From the NCBI GenBank assembly GCA_016788885.1, contig JAEURX010000043.1:1-64000 (forward strand): a stretch of 64,000 nt of DNA, given 5' to 3'. The position numbers and the translations under genes were made by a program. This document shows positions 26,410 to 33,555 of the stretch, one piece after another (position 1 is the first letter of the stretch; each line of letters opens with the position of its first letter). The stretch comes from Nitrospira sp. Its GTDB lineage: Bacteria; Nitrospirota; Nitrospiria; Nitrospirales; Nitrospiraceae. The notes under the pieces were generated by a model. The model worked only from the letters and a program-made list of their open reading frames with translations. It searched no databases and had not been told where the DNA came from.

Positions 26410-26831
26410 GTGATCGACTCCTTCCCGGTCGACGGTGTCCGGAGCAGTGCCCTGACCGCCGCATGCGCCAGCACCACATCCGGCTCGCGCTGCAGCGCGT
26501 CGTAATAGTGCCGGCCAAATCCATCGCCTTCCTCAGACGGCGTCAACATCGTCCGCACCGAGTCGATGGTCAGGGTCATCTCCGCCCGATCCTCGACTTC
26601 CTCCTCCTCTGACAGCTCATCGATCTTCACCATCAGTTGGGACAGCGGGCGCAACCAGGCGAACCAAGCATCTCCGAGCACGAGCTGAAAGAATGCGCCA
26701 TTCGTCTCGATTCGCCCATGCACCCGCTCATAGGAGACCCGTTCACTGTCCAGTAGCGCCTTATGCAGGCGGAGCAACGCCCGCGAGAGGTTGCTCAGAT
26801 GTGTGCGCATGTGATCCTGACCTGACATCAT
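26406..26831 (-). CDS. Conserved-looking protein of unknown function
   Basis: 141 residues, mostly helical, no signal peptide or known motif. The N-terminus has basic/hydrophobic helices (HLSNLSRALLRLHKALL) and an acidic Glu cluster near residue 76 (SEEEEVEDRAEM). A good GGAGACG ribosome site precedes the ATG. Its overlap with the VOC gene downstream and proximity to the Rieske-flavodoxin gene make it part of the same operon. Function unknown. Confidence 0.7.
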   Translation of the reverse strand: MMSGQDHMRTHLSNLSRALLRLHKALLDSERVSYERVHGRIETNGAFFQLVLGDAWFAWLRPLSQLMVKIDELSEEEEVEDRAEMTLTIDSVRTMLTPSEEGDGFGRHYYDALQREPDVVLAHAAVRALLRTPSTGKESIT

Positions 26832-26857
26832 CTCGTCTCCTTACACAGCCATCCCGC

Positions 26858-27964
26858 TTATCCCGTCGGTTCACTATCGAGTTGATGCGCCTTCCGGCCG
26901 CCACGGGCCAGCGGGTGCCCCGCCAATCGCCCCTCGACCATCAGCCGTGCCATCTCCACGGCACGCGACAGCAACGCCTGCGCCCCGTCGCGCAATTCAC
27001 GACTGGTTTGCACTTCGGAATTGTTCCGCTCCATGTCCTCCGCGCTCCATCCTCTCGAATGGGCGATGAACGGGAATTGCGGAAACTGGCAGCCGACCTC
27101 GGCGAAAAACGTCATCAGTTGGCCCGCGACGGCCTGTACATTGTCCTGTCCGCCCATAATGATAAACGCCGCGACTTTATTCTTCAGGAGGTGCCGGTTC
27201 GCGATCGTCTCCTGGTTCTGAATGCAATTCATGCGTTCGACCATTTTGTAGTAGAGACTGCTGGCGCCGCCCCATCTGATCGGAGTCGACACCAGAATCA
27301 CATCCGCCCAATGCACGATGCCCTCGTACACCTGATCCATCTGGTCCGCTGGATCCATCTGCGTAATCGAGCAAGGCCAGGTACAGGCCTCCGCCGCCTT
27401 GGAATAGAACCCCTCACAGGCACGAAACGACAGATCGCGCAGGCGGATGAGTCGCGTGTCGGCCTCGAGCTGCTCGCGTGCATACCCCAATGCGACTTCA
27501 AGCAGGGCATCGGAGGCGCTGTACCTTGGCTGGTCGACGGTCATCGCCGTCGTGGCGAGCCCCAACACGCGAATCGGGCCCTCTGCGCGAACGATCGGAC
27601 GGGCCAGCGGATGTGGTGTCTTCACCAACTTCTTCCGCTTGGTGGCCGACGCGAGATCAACATACAAACGTCCGCCGTCAATCATCAGTGAATAACCGGG
27701 TACGCGGTCTCCCTCGTAGCCCGGTTCCCCCTGACCGGTATGCCGATGAAACTTCCAGTAGTGCCATGGACAGACCACATAGTCGCCGTCAAGTCGTCCT
27801 TCTCCCAGCGGCCCACCGATGTGGTTACAGATCCCCGAGATGGCCGCAAACGCGCCGTCGCGATAACTCAAGGCGAGCGTGGTCGTCCCGCAGATGATTT
27901 GCTGCAGCGGCCGTTGCTTCAGCTCATCCACCTGGCCGATCTCAGTCCATGTCACATCCGGCAC
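26858..27964 (-). CDS. Rieske [2Fe-2S] domain fused to flavodoxin-like NAD(P)H:FMN reductase
   Basis: 368 residues starting at a GTG (27964) behind AAAGGAAGT. Residues about 5-105 are a Rieske domain with both ligand pairs, CNHIGG and CPWHYWKF. Residues about 125-345 are a flavodoxin-fold reductase: IRVLGLATT, WADVILVSTPIRWGGASSLYYKMVER, AFIIMGGQDNVQ. The combination would let one polypeptide move electrons between flavin and a Rieske cluster, as a self-sufficient quinone or nitro reductase. It overlaps the DUF5069 gene by 23 bases. Confidence 0.88.
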   Translation of the reverse strand: MPDVTWTEIGQVDELKQRPLQQIICGTTTLALSYRDGAFAAISGICNHIGGPLGEGRLDGDYVVCPWHYWKFHRHTGQGEPGYEGDRVPGYSLMIDGGRLYVDLASATKRKKLVKTPHPLARPIVRAEGPIRVLGLATTAMTVDQPRYSASDALLEVALGYAREQLEADTRLIRLRDLSFRACEGFYSKAAEACTWPCSITQMDPADQMDQVYEGIVHWADVILVSTPIRWGGASSLYYKMVERMNCIQNQETIANRHLLKNKVAAFIIMGGQDNVQAVAGQLMTFFAEVGCQFPQFPFIAHSRGWSAEDMERNNSEVQTSRELRDGAQALLSRAVEMARLMVEGRLAGHPLARGGRKAHQLDSEPTG

Positions 27965-28460
27965 CGGGACTTCCTTTCACATCAAGCACGGGGCGCTGAA
28001 ATCGCACACGCTTCTCTTCCAGATCGTACACATCGAAGTAGGTATACACAGGGCGATGCGTCGGCACGTATTTCGGGATGTAGTCTTCCATATACGCCTG
28101 CACCGCCGGCGCCATCTCAGACAGCCGCAGATCCCGCATCTTATTGTTCCATTCGATGACTGCCTGTCGATCCTGGACCTTGCTGTGCACGTTGATCCAT
28201 GCGCCAAGTTCCTCATCGGTTGCTCCGGTTGCCACGATCTCCTTGAACTGGTCCGGGGTGATCCCCGTGAACGCGAACAACAGGCCTGCCAAAGAGCAGG
28301 GCCAGTAGTTGTACTCCCCATTGATGCCGAGCAGGAATGCCCGGCATTTGTCCGCGCAACGCGCCCCGATGACATAGCCCCCCAGCATTTCCCGCGGGCT
28401 GCGAGGATAGGCCTTGGTCAGATCTTTCGCAAGCGTGCGAACCTTCTCTAAATCAGCCAT
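27942..28460 (-). CDS. DUF5069-family protein
   Basis: 172 residues from the ATG at 28460 (GGAAGGA upstream). The opening LAKDLTKAYPRSPREMLGGYVIGARCADKCRA is the DUF5069 signature, and NGEYNYWPCSL follows. Four to five cysteines occur (ARCADKCRA, WPCSL, GCDMD). Biochemical role is unknown. It is sandwiched between two redox/oxygenase genes of the block and shares its reading direction, with a 4-base gap to the VOC gene. Confidence 0.85.
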   Translation of the reverse strand: MADLEKVRTLAKDLTKAYPRSPREMLGGYVIGARCADKCRAFLLGINGEYNYWPCSLAGLLFAFTGITPDQFKEIVATGATDEELGAWINVHSKVQDRQAVIEWNNKMRDLRLSEMAPAVQAYMEDYIPKYVPTHRPVYTYFDVYDLEEKRVRFQRPVLDVKGSPGAGCDMD

Positions 28461-28464
28461 CCGC

Positions 28465-28908
28465 TCACGTCCTTCCTTGTCGAGCGCGCGAGGGCTTGGA
28501 GAACGTGATTCCGGCCTTCTGGACCTCTTGATAAGGGAGCAGCCACACCAATGACTCATCAGACAGGTCGCCGACCTGAATGCGGTTTCCCCAGGGGTCG
28601 CGGAAATCGCACCGGAATTGGGGCTCCATCTTTACCTTATATTTATATTTCGTGGTGAGCTTTCGCCGTACCTCTTTAATTTGCTGCGCATCCCGCACCA
28701 TCAATCCGAAATGTTTCACCCGATCCGGCTGCAACGTCTCCACCTCGAAAATCGCCAGGAATTGATGCTCACCGAGTTTGCACCAGGCCGCGCCTTCCCC
28801 GCCACGCATCATCTTCAAGCCGAATACGTCCGAGTAGAACCGGACCGCTTTCTTGGCGTCGGTCACTTCGATCACGATGTGATTGCATCCATAGACCTGT
28901 ACCGCCAT
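28465..28908 (-). CDS. VOC-family protein, copy B
   Basis: 147 residues: CNHIVIEVTDAKKAVRFYSDVFGLKMM, then KHFGLMVRDAQQIKEVR and FRDPWGNRIQVGDL. The metal-ligand pattern of VOC dioxygenase/glyoxalase proteins is present, with the final ligand position in NRIQVGD occupied by Gln rather than Glu. Same strand and only 12 bases from the FrnE-like gene. Distinct from copy A at 25963. Confidence 0.88.
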   Translation of the reverse strand: MAVQVYGCNHIVIEVTDAKKAVRFYSDVFGLKMMRGGEGAAWCKLGEHQFLAIFEVETLQPDRVKHFGLMVRDAQQIKEVRRKLTTKYKYKVKMEPQFRCDFRDPWGNRIQVGDLSDESLVWLLPYQEVQKAGITFSKPSRARQGRT

Positions 28909-28920
28909 ATCAGCTGCTCC

Positions 28921-29562
28921 TTATGCACTCACTTGGGCGATCGCGTCGACAAATGTCTCAACCGACTGCGCGCCCGATACCACCGTCTTCCCGTTCAACA
29001 CGAAGTAGGGCACACCTCTAATTCCCAGCTGACGCCCGCGCGCTTCCTCCTGCCGCACGGCATCCACTCCATCCTTCGTCTGCAGGAAACGTCCGACAGC
29101 AGCCGCGTCTAATCCGGCCCCTGCGGCCAACGAGACCAGGGCGTCCGCCTCACCCACGTTCACCCCGTCCGTGAAGTAGCCGTGGAACAACGCCTCCACC
29201 ACGGCATCCTGCCGCCCCTGTTGCTGAGCGAACCAGACGAGCCGGTGGGCATCAAACGTATTCGGGGTCCGGGTAATTCGACCGAACGCGAACTCAATAC
29301 CTGCACTCACGCCTGCGACGGTAATTCGATCGTGGATCGCCTGCACCTCGCCCGGCCCTCCGAACTTCGTCTCGAGGTACACACGGCGATCCATGCCGGC
29401 TGCAGGCATGGTCGGGTTCAACTGGAACGGGCGCCAGAAGACACGGGCGCGTTCCTGCGCCTGCACCGATTCGAGCGCCTGTTCCAATCGCCGCTTCCCG
29501 ATGTAGCACCAAGGACAGACCACGTCTGAGTACACATCGACGGTGAGCGCCGTCCCGCTCAT
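28921..29562 (-). CDS. FrnE-like DsbA-family oxidoreductase
   Basis: 213 residues. The active site VVCPWCYIGKRRLEQAL (CPWC) near the N-terminus and the inserted helical domain match the cytoplasmic FrnE/2-hydroxychromene-2-carboxylate isomerase branch of DsbA proteins, which act in thiol-disulfide exchange or polyketide isomerisation. C-terminal RGVPYFVLNGKTVVSGAQS gives the cis-Pro loop. No signal peptide. Start overlaps the pirin stop (ATGA), so translation is coupled. Confidence 0.93.
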   Translation of the reverse strand: MSGTALTVDVYSDVVCPWCYIGKRRLEQALESVQAQERARVFWRPFQLNPTMPAAGMDRRVYLETKFGGPGEVQAIHDRITVAGVSAGIEFAFGRITRTPNTFDAHRLVWFAQQQGRQDAVVEALFHGYFTDGVNVGEADALVSLAAGAGLDAAAVGRFLQTKDGVDAVRQEEARGRQLGIRGVPYFVLNGKTVVSGAQSVETFVDAIAQVSA

Positions 29563-30446
29563 GACAGATGTCCCATCTTTCCCGCCTGGTAATCGTGCAC
29601 CGCCTGAATGATTTCGTCTCGCGTATTCATGACAAACGGGCCATAACGCGCGACCGGTTCGTCGATCGGCTGCCCGCTCAAGACGAGCAGCGTGGTATCC
29701 TGCTTCGCCTCGAGTGTCACCCGTTCGCCTCGCTGCCCGAGGAGCGCGAGTTCCACCTCGCCCATGTGTTGTGCGCCGTTCACCATCACCTGACCATGGA
29801 GCACGAACAGCGACGAATTGAACCCTTCCGGCAGCGCCACATCGACTTGGTGTCCGGCCGTCAGCCGCAGATCATAGAGATGAACCGGACTGAAGGTCTT
29901 CGCAGGACCACTCACACCGCGGAAGGTCCCGGCGATCACCCGGAGCTGGCCAGCACCTCCGCCGAGATCCACCACCGGAATGTCCTCTTTGACCAAAGTC
30001 TGGTACCGCGGGCTGGTCATTTTAAAGGCCTTCGGCAGATTGACCCACAGCTGAATCCCTTCCAGCAATCCACCCTGTCTCGAAAATTCCCTTTCGTGCA
30101 GCTCTTCATGCACGACGCCGGATGCGGCCGTCATCCATTGCACATCGCCGGGCCCGATGATGCCGCCGCTGCCCGTCGAATCGCGGTGCGCCACTTTTCC
30201 GTGATACATGATCGTCACCGTTTCGAACCCGCGATGCGGATGTTCTCCCACCCCGCGCTGCCTGTTGCCGGGCAGGACCTGCTCGGGTCCCATATAGTCG
30301 AGCATCAAGAAGGGAGATAGTTGTTCGTCAACACCGGCGCCCGGAATCATATTGCGGACCGGAAATCCATCTCCCACCATATGATGAGAACCGGGTTGAT
30401 AGACACCGACCAGTTCCTTGGTTCCAATTGTCTCCGTGTGCATCAC
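29559..30446 (-). CDS. Pirin-family bicupin protein
   Basis: 295 residues, the usual length. The N-terminal cupin has the metal ligands in HPHRGFETVTIMYHGKVAHRDS, and the pirin signature GGIIGPGDVQWMTAASGVVHEE follows. Many bacterial pirins are iron-dependent quercetin or flavonol 2,3-dioxygenases (YhhW-like). It is translationally coupled to the FrnE-like gene and lies 11 bases downstream of the decayed NmrA gene. In this block it may deal with aromatic or quinone compounds. Confidence 0.93.
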   Translation of the reverse strand: MMHTETIGTKELVGVYQPGSHHMVGDGFPVRNMIPGAGVDEQLSPFLMLDYMGPEQVLPGNRQRGVGEHPHRGFETVTIMYHGKVAHRDSTGSGGIIGPGDVQWMTAASGVVHEELHEREFSRQGGLLEGIQLWVNLPKAFKMTSPRYQTLVKEDIPVVDLGGGAGQLRVIAGTFRGVSGPAKTFSPVHLYDLRLTAGHQVDVALPEGFNSSLFVLHGQVMVNGAQHMGEVELALLGQRGERVTLEAKQDTTLLVLSGQPIDEPVARYGPFVMNTRDEIIQAVHDYQAGKMGHLS

Positions 30447-30457
30447 CGCCTCCTTTC

Positions 30458-30957
30458 TTAGGCCATCCCTCGCACGGCCTCGGCGAGGGAAATCGTACCG
30501 CGTACCAGCGCGTTGGGAAACTCGTACACGATCGTGCCCTTGGCGAAGGCCGTGTACATCTCCTCGAACAATCGTGCCGCCTCGTCGGAAAAACCGAACG
30601 ACGTCATGGTCGGCACCACGGCACTGAGCGGCGCAGCCTGTGTGCGGACCGCACGCCCGAGGATTCGGCCGAATTCCTCCGCGACCTGCTCCGGACTGTA
30701 CTCCTCCGGGCCTGCAAGTTCCACAATCACATGCCCCGGTCCGCCGGCCATCAATCGATCCGCCGCCACACGGCTGATGTCGCCCGTCGAAATCATCGGG
30801 ATCCTGGCTTGCGGGGCAATGAAGGTGGGGAGTACTCCCTGTCCCCTGACCATGCCAAGGCCGATCGCACCACGACTCGCACCGGCTGATTTTGAGCCAG
30901 CAATGTCTCTGCGACGACTTTTCCCGTGTGTCCGGTTACCCCCAGTACGACAAACAT
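30458..30957 (-). pseudogene. NmrA/YwnB-like NAD(P)-binding gene with internal deletion and frame change
   Basis: An N-terminal Rossmann start begins at the ATG at 30957 (MFVVLGVTGHTGKVVAETLL, then NQPVRVVVR) with the expected GxTGxxG motif. After about 35 codons the frame is lost, and the C-terminal part continues in another frame from about 30853 with GVLPTFIAPQ-ARIPMISTGDIS and VELAGPEEYSPEQV, the tail of NmrA-type NADPH-binding proteins (about 290 residues). The middle, roughly 100-130 residues, is missing. A short downstream ORF of 131 residues could still be translated, but a working protein is unlikely. Confidence 0.7.
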
Positions 30958-30978
30958 CCCTTCCTGTCCTTTCCTGGG

Positions 30979-31425
30979 TCAGCCGAGTCGGTCCGCCACG
31001 ATTTTATCCAGTGACCAGCGCCCGGCTCCCGTCATCAGCAAGGCTGCCGCCATCCCGATCACGAGCAGATGATATTCGTAGCCTTCACCCTGCTGCTGCC
31101 CAAACCAGTTCATGAAAAAACCGACCGGCGCATGCACAGTCAAAATGGCTCCCAGCATGATCACGATGAAACTGGCGGCGGTGACGCGCGTCAACAGACC
31201 CGCCAGCAACCCGAGGCTGCCGAAGAACTCCCCGATGATGACCAGACACGCGACGATCCAGGGGAGGCCCATCTTTTGCGTAAAAAATCCCATCGTGCCG
31301 TCGAATCCAAAGCCACCGAACCAACCGAGCATCTTCTGCGCGCCATGGGGGAGCATGACCAACCCCACGGTCATCCGTAAGATGAAGCCGGTCCAGGCAT
31401 CGTCGGTGTGAAACAAGTTCCGCAT
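30979..31425 (-). CDS. DoxX-family membrane protein, copy 2; first gene of the block
   Basis: 148 residues from the ATG at 31425, which follows CGGAGGGACC; a much longer frame upstream reads through the promoter and is rejected. Four TM helices, with VMLPHGAQKMLGWFGGFGF, CLVIIGEFFGSLG and LGAILTVHAPVGFFMNWFGQ. Closely similar to the copy at 15360. DoxX proteins often head operons for quinone or thiol stress (for example MhqP/CatE-type sets). About 60 bases of leader separate it from the promoter. Confidence 0.93.
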   Translation of the reverse strand: MRNLFHTDDAWTGFILRMTVGLVMLPHGAQKMLGWFGGFGFDGTMGFFTQKMGLPWIVACLVIIGEFFGSLGLLAGLLTRVTAASFIVIMLGAILTVHAPVGFFMNWFGQQQGEGYEYHLLVIGMAAALLMTGAGRWSLDKIVADRLG

Positions 31426-31492
31426 TGGTCCCTCCGATCGTTCCGAGCTCACGGCGACTCCCGATCGCTCAACGCCCCACATCAGCCCTAGT

Positions 31493-31520
31493 ATAATAGT
31501 TCTAGTTAGAACAAAGTCAA
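31493..31520 (-). promoter_or_regulatory. Promoter with palindromic operator for the DoxX-to-VOC block
   Basis: On the minus strand a -35 TTGACT (31520-31515) and a -10 TATTAT (31498-31493) are 16 bases apart. The spacer contains the perfect dyad GTTCTA-AC-TAGAAC (31499-31512). A repressor bound there would block RNA polymerase directly. The regulator is not encoded nearby. No further copy of the dyad was found in the window. Confidence 0.65.
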
Positions 31521-31923
31521 CCCCTCTACGGCAATCCAAAGTGATCCGATGGAGTGGACTGAAAGGAGACGATGCTCTGATGGACGAGCGAACCGTCTCC
31601 ATGTGCCGCGTGCCGAAACAGCCGATCTTGCAGGAAACAGGGAATGCGCAGGCAGGCGTGTGCAATGCTTCACGAGCGAAATCGGAAACCGATACCGATG
31701 ATCGGGGGGGCAGGTGCCCAAGCACGTCCGCGCAACCGCGGCAAGTGAGGAAGTGACTCAGACTGACGACTGAATATGACAATGCCGCACAGGGGCAGGT
31801 CGACCTCAGGGGGACAGCCCAGTGGGGGAACGCGAACGGAGGAAGGACGGAATAACGATGTTTGCGTCACGCCGGCCAGGATAGGAGAGCACATCTCCTC
31901 GCCTGATTCATACTGCGAATGGT
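31521..31923. other. Intergenic gap between the stress block and smpB
   Basis: About 400 bases with no convincing gene. Two weak inverted repeats occur: GGAGACG/CGTCTCC near 31564-31600 and AGGAGA/TCTCCT near 31884-31900, the latter 25-40 bases beyond the smpB stop and possibly its terminator, though no T-run follows. I looked for tmRNA (often next to smpB) and saw no tRNA-like ends. Confidence 0.5.
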
Positions 31924-32403
31924 TTACTTTCGGCTCTTGATCGCCCGTTCGACCTCACGCCCCGCCTCACGCGCTTTGATGGACTCTCGACGATCATACT
32001 GCTTCTTACCCTTGGCCAATGCCACCTCCACCTTGGCGTGGCCGCGTTTGGAAAAGTAGATACGCAAGGGGACGAGCGTGAGGCCTTTGAGCTGGGTCTT
32101 CCCGATCAGCTTATTGATTTCCTTGCGATGTAGGAGCAGCTTCCGCCTGCGCAGCGGATCATGATTCATCAGGTTACCGTGCGAATAGGGGCTGATGTGG
32201 CAGTGATTCAGATAGACTTCGCCGTCATCGACCGACGCATAACTGTCCTGCAGGTTCACTCGTCCTTCCCGGAGAGACTTGACCTCTGTTCCCCGCAAGA
32301 TGATGCCAGCTTCGAACTTCTCCTCGATAAAATAGTCATGGTAAGCCTTCCGGTTGGTGGCCACCACTTTGAATTGGTCGTCGTGATCCTGTGTCTTTGT
32401 CAT
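31924..32403 (-). CDS. smpB: SsrA-binding protein SmpB
   Basis: 159 residues, standard length. [31 protein letters not shown] is the OB-fold start of Smp[10 protein letters not shown] and [12 protein letters not shown] the middle, and the basic tail ([29 protein letters not shown]) enters the ribosome during trans-translation. It works with tmRNA to rescue stalled ribosomes. Divergent from dciA, start-to-start distance about 50 bases. Confidence 0.97.
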   Translation of the reverse strand: MTKTQDHDDQFKVVATNRKAYHDYFIEEKFEAGIILRGTEVKSLREGRVNLQDSYASVDDGEVYLNHCHISPYSHGNLMNHDPLRRRKLLLHRKEINKLIGKTQLKGLTLVPLRIYFSKRGHAKVEVALAKGKKQYDRRESIKAREAGREVERAIKSRK

Positions 32404-32455
32404 GGCGTTCCGCCGACGGCTGTTCCCGCCGGGCGCATTTTGTTATGATGCCCTC

Positions 32456-32956
32456 ATGCGAGGACAGAGCAGGCTCGATTCATTCGGCACGATTTTGGCC
32501 GGGGTTGCTCACCGGCTGGGTCTGGAGAGCAAGCTCGTCGAGGCGCGCCTGCGACGCCATTGGCCTGAGATCGTGGGCGAGCCGATCGCCACACACACAC
32601 GCCCCGACCAGATCCGCTTCAAGAAACTCTACGTCTTCGTGCACAACTCGGTCTGGCTGCAGCAACTCACCTTTCTCAAGCCGGTGTTGCTCCAAAAGAT
32701 CAACTCGATGGCCGGAGAGCCGTTGGTGACAGAGATCGTGCTGCGTATCGGGGATGTGTCCACAGAACACGCATCGCAGCCCGTGCCGTCAACCGCGGAC
32801 GCGGGAACACCCCAGCCGAGTGCCGAACTGCTCAGGGAAGCGGCGCTCCATGCCCAAGGCATTCAGGATCAGGCGCTCCGCGAACAGCTCGCGACCGTCA
32901 TGGCGCAGGCGTTGGCGATGACGCCGCCGGAACGCTCATCCCGACCGGCCCCTTGA
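32456..32956 (+). CDS. DciA-like (DUF721) replicative-helicase loader protein
   Basis: 166 residues from the ATG at 32456. Residues about 5-100 are a DUF721 domain: LAGVAHRLGLESKLVEARLRRHWPEIVGEPIATHTRPDQIRFKKLYVFVHNSVWLQQLTFLK. DciA loads the DnaB helicase in bacteria lacking DnaC/DnaI, and the gene is near dnaA and gyrase genes in many genomes, as here. A low-complexity Pro/Ala-rich C-terminal region follows. Its last 59 bases overlap the convergent gene at 32898. Confidence 0.85.
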   Translation: MRGQSRLDSFGTILAGVAHRLGLESKLVEARLRRHWPEIVGEPIATHTRPDQIRFKKLYVFVHNSVWLQQLTFLKPVLLQKINSMAGEPLVTEIVLRIGDVSTEHASQPVPSTADAGTPQPSAELLREAALHAQGIQDQALREQLATVMAQALAMTPPERSSRPAP

Positions 32957-33515
32957 ACAAGAGACGCGAATAGGCGGCACTCGCGGCGCTGTCCTTGCCT
33001 TTCGGAACCGGCCCGATGCGGCCTTCCTCCTCTTGTTCATCCAATCGGTAGAATCCGCGTACGGATCCTTCGAACCCATCCCGCACCGTCCGATCTTCGC
33101 CGGTCACATACCGGTGTAACATGTCCGGCTCCGTCCACCCCTCGTCAGTAAAGACATAGATCGCAATGCGTTGATAGCGTCCTTTCGGATCGTCCACCGT
33201 GGTCGGATGGATTTTCATCGGGCCGAAATTTCTGGTCTCTGTCCCGACCTTCCGAAAGCGTTCGATCAACGTCTCGATCTCGGTGTCGCTGGTCCAGGGT
33301 GGAACGTGCACCGCCACGACCGAACCTTCCTGAGACCCGATGCTGTAGGGAGGAATGGACCGGTCAGGCCGGCTGAGAAACATGCCGCCCCAGATCAGCG
33401 CAAAGGAGCAGAAGAGAACCCCTAGCGCCATCTTCACCACCGTATCCAGCGGACGCTTGGCAGGGAGGCCGGCGGGAGCCACAGCCGGCGGCGGAGTCTG
33501 GTGATTCATGACCAT
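32898..33515 (-). CDS. Membrane-anchored protein of unknown function
   Basis: 205 residues. A Pro-rich N-terminus (about 25 residues) leads to one transmembrane helix (MALGVLFCSFALIWGGMFL); the rest is predicted outside the cytoplasm, with no enzyme motif. No strong ribosome site is evident; starts at residue 1 or 3 are equally possible. The 3' end overlaps the dciA 3' end by 59 bases in the convergent arrangement. It lies 40 bases downstream of the gyrA start... that is, between gyrA and dciA on the minus strand, possibly co-transcribed with gyrA upstream. Confidence 0.7.
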   Translation of the reverse strand: MVMNHQTPPPAVAPAGLPAKRPLDTVVKMALGVLFCSFALIWGGMFLSRPDRSIPPYSIGSQEGSVVAVHVPPWTSDTEIETLIERFRKVGTETRNFGPMKIHPTTVDDPKGRYQRIAIYVFTDEGWTEPDMLHRYVTGEDRTVRDGFEGSVRGFYRLDEQEEEGRIGPVPKGKDSAASAAYSRLLFKGPVGMSVPAASSPTPAP

Positions 33516-33555
33516 GATGAGGAGGGCCGCCTGACCCCAGACGGCTCACGGAAAA

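Noticed and set aside
31541-31756. 71-codon plus-strand ORF in the gap before smpB
   Set aside because: No ribosome site, no domain, odd composition; treated as chance.
31426-31782. 267-codon version of the second DoxX protein
   Set aside because: Extension crosses the promoter and palindrome; the homologous copy begins at the position matching 31425.
31521-31923. Possible tmRNA next to smpB
   Set aside because: No tRNA-like T-arm, CCA end or tag-peptide frame could be found on either strand.
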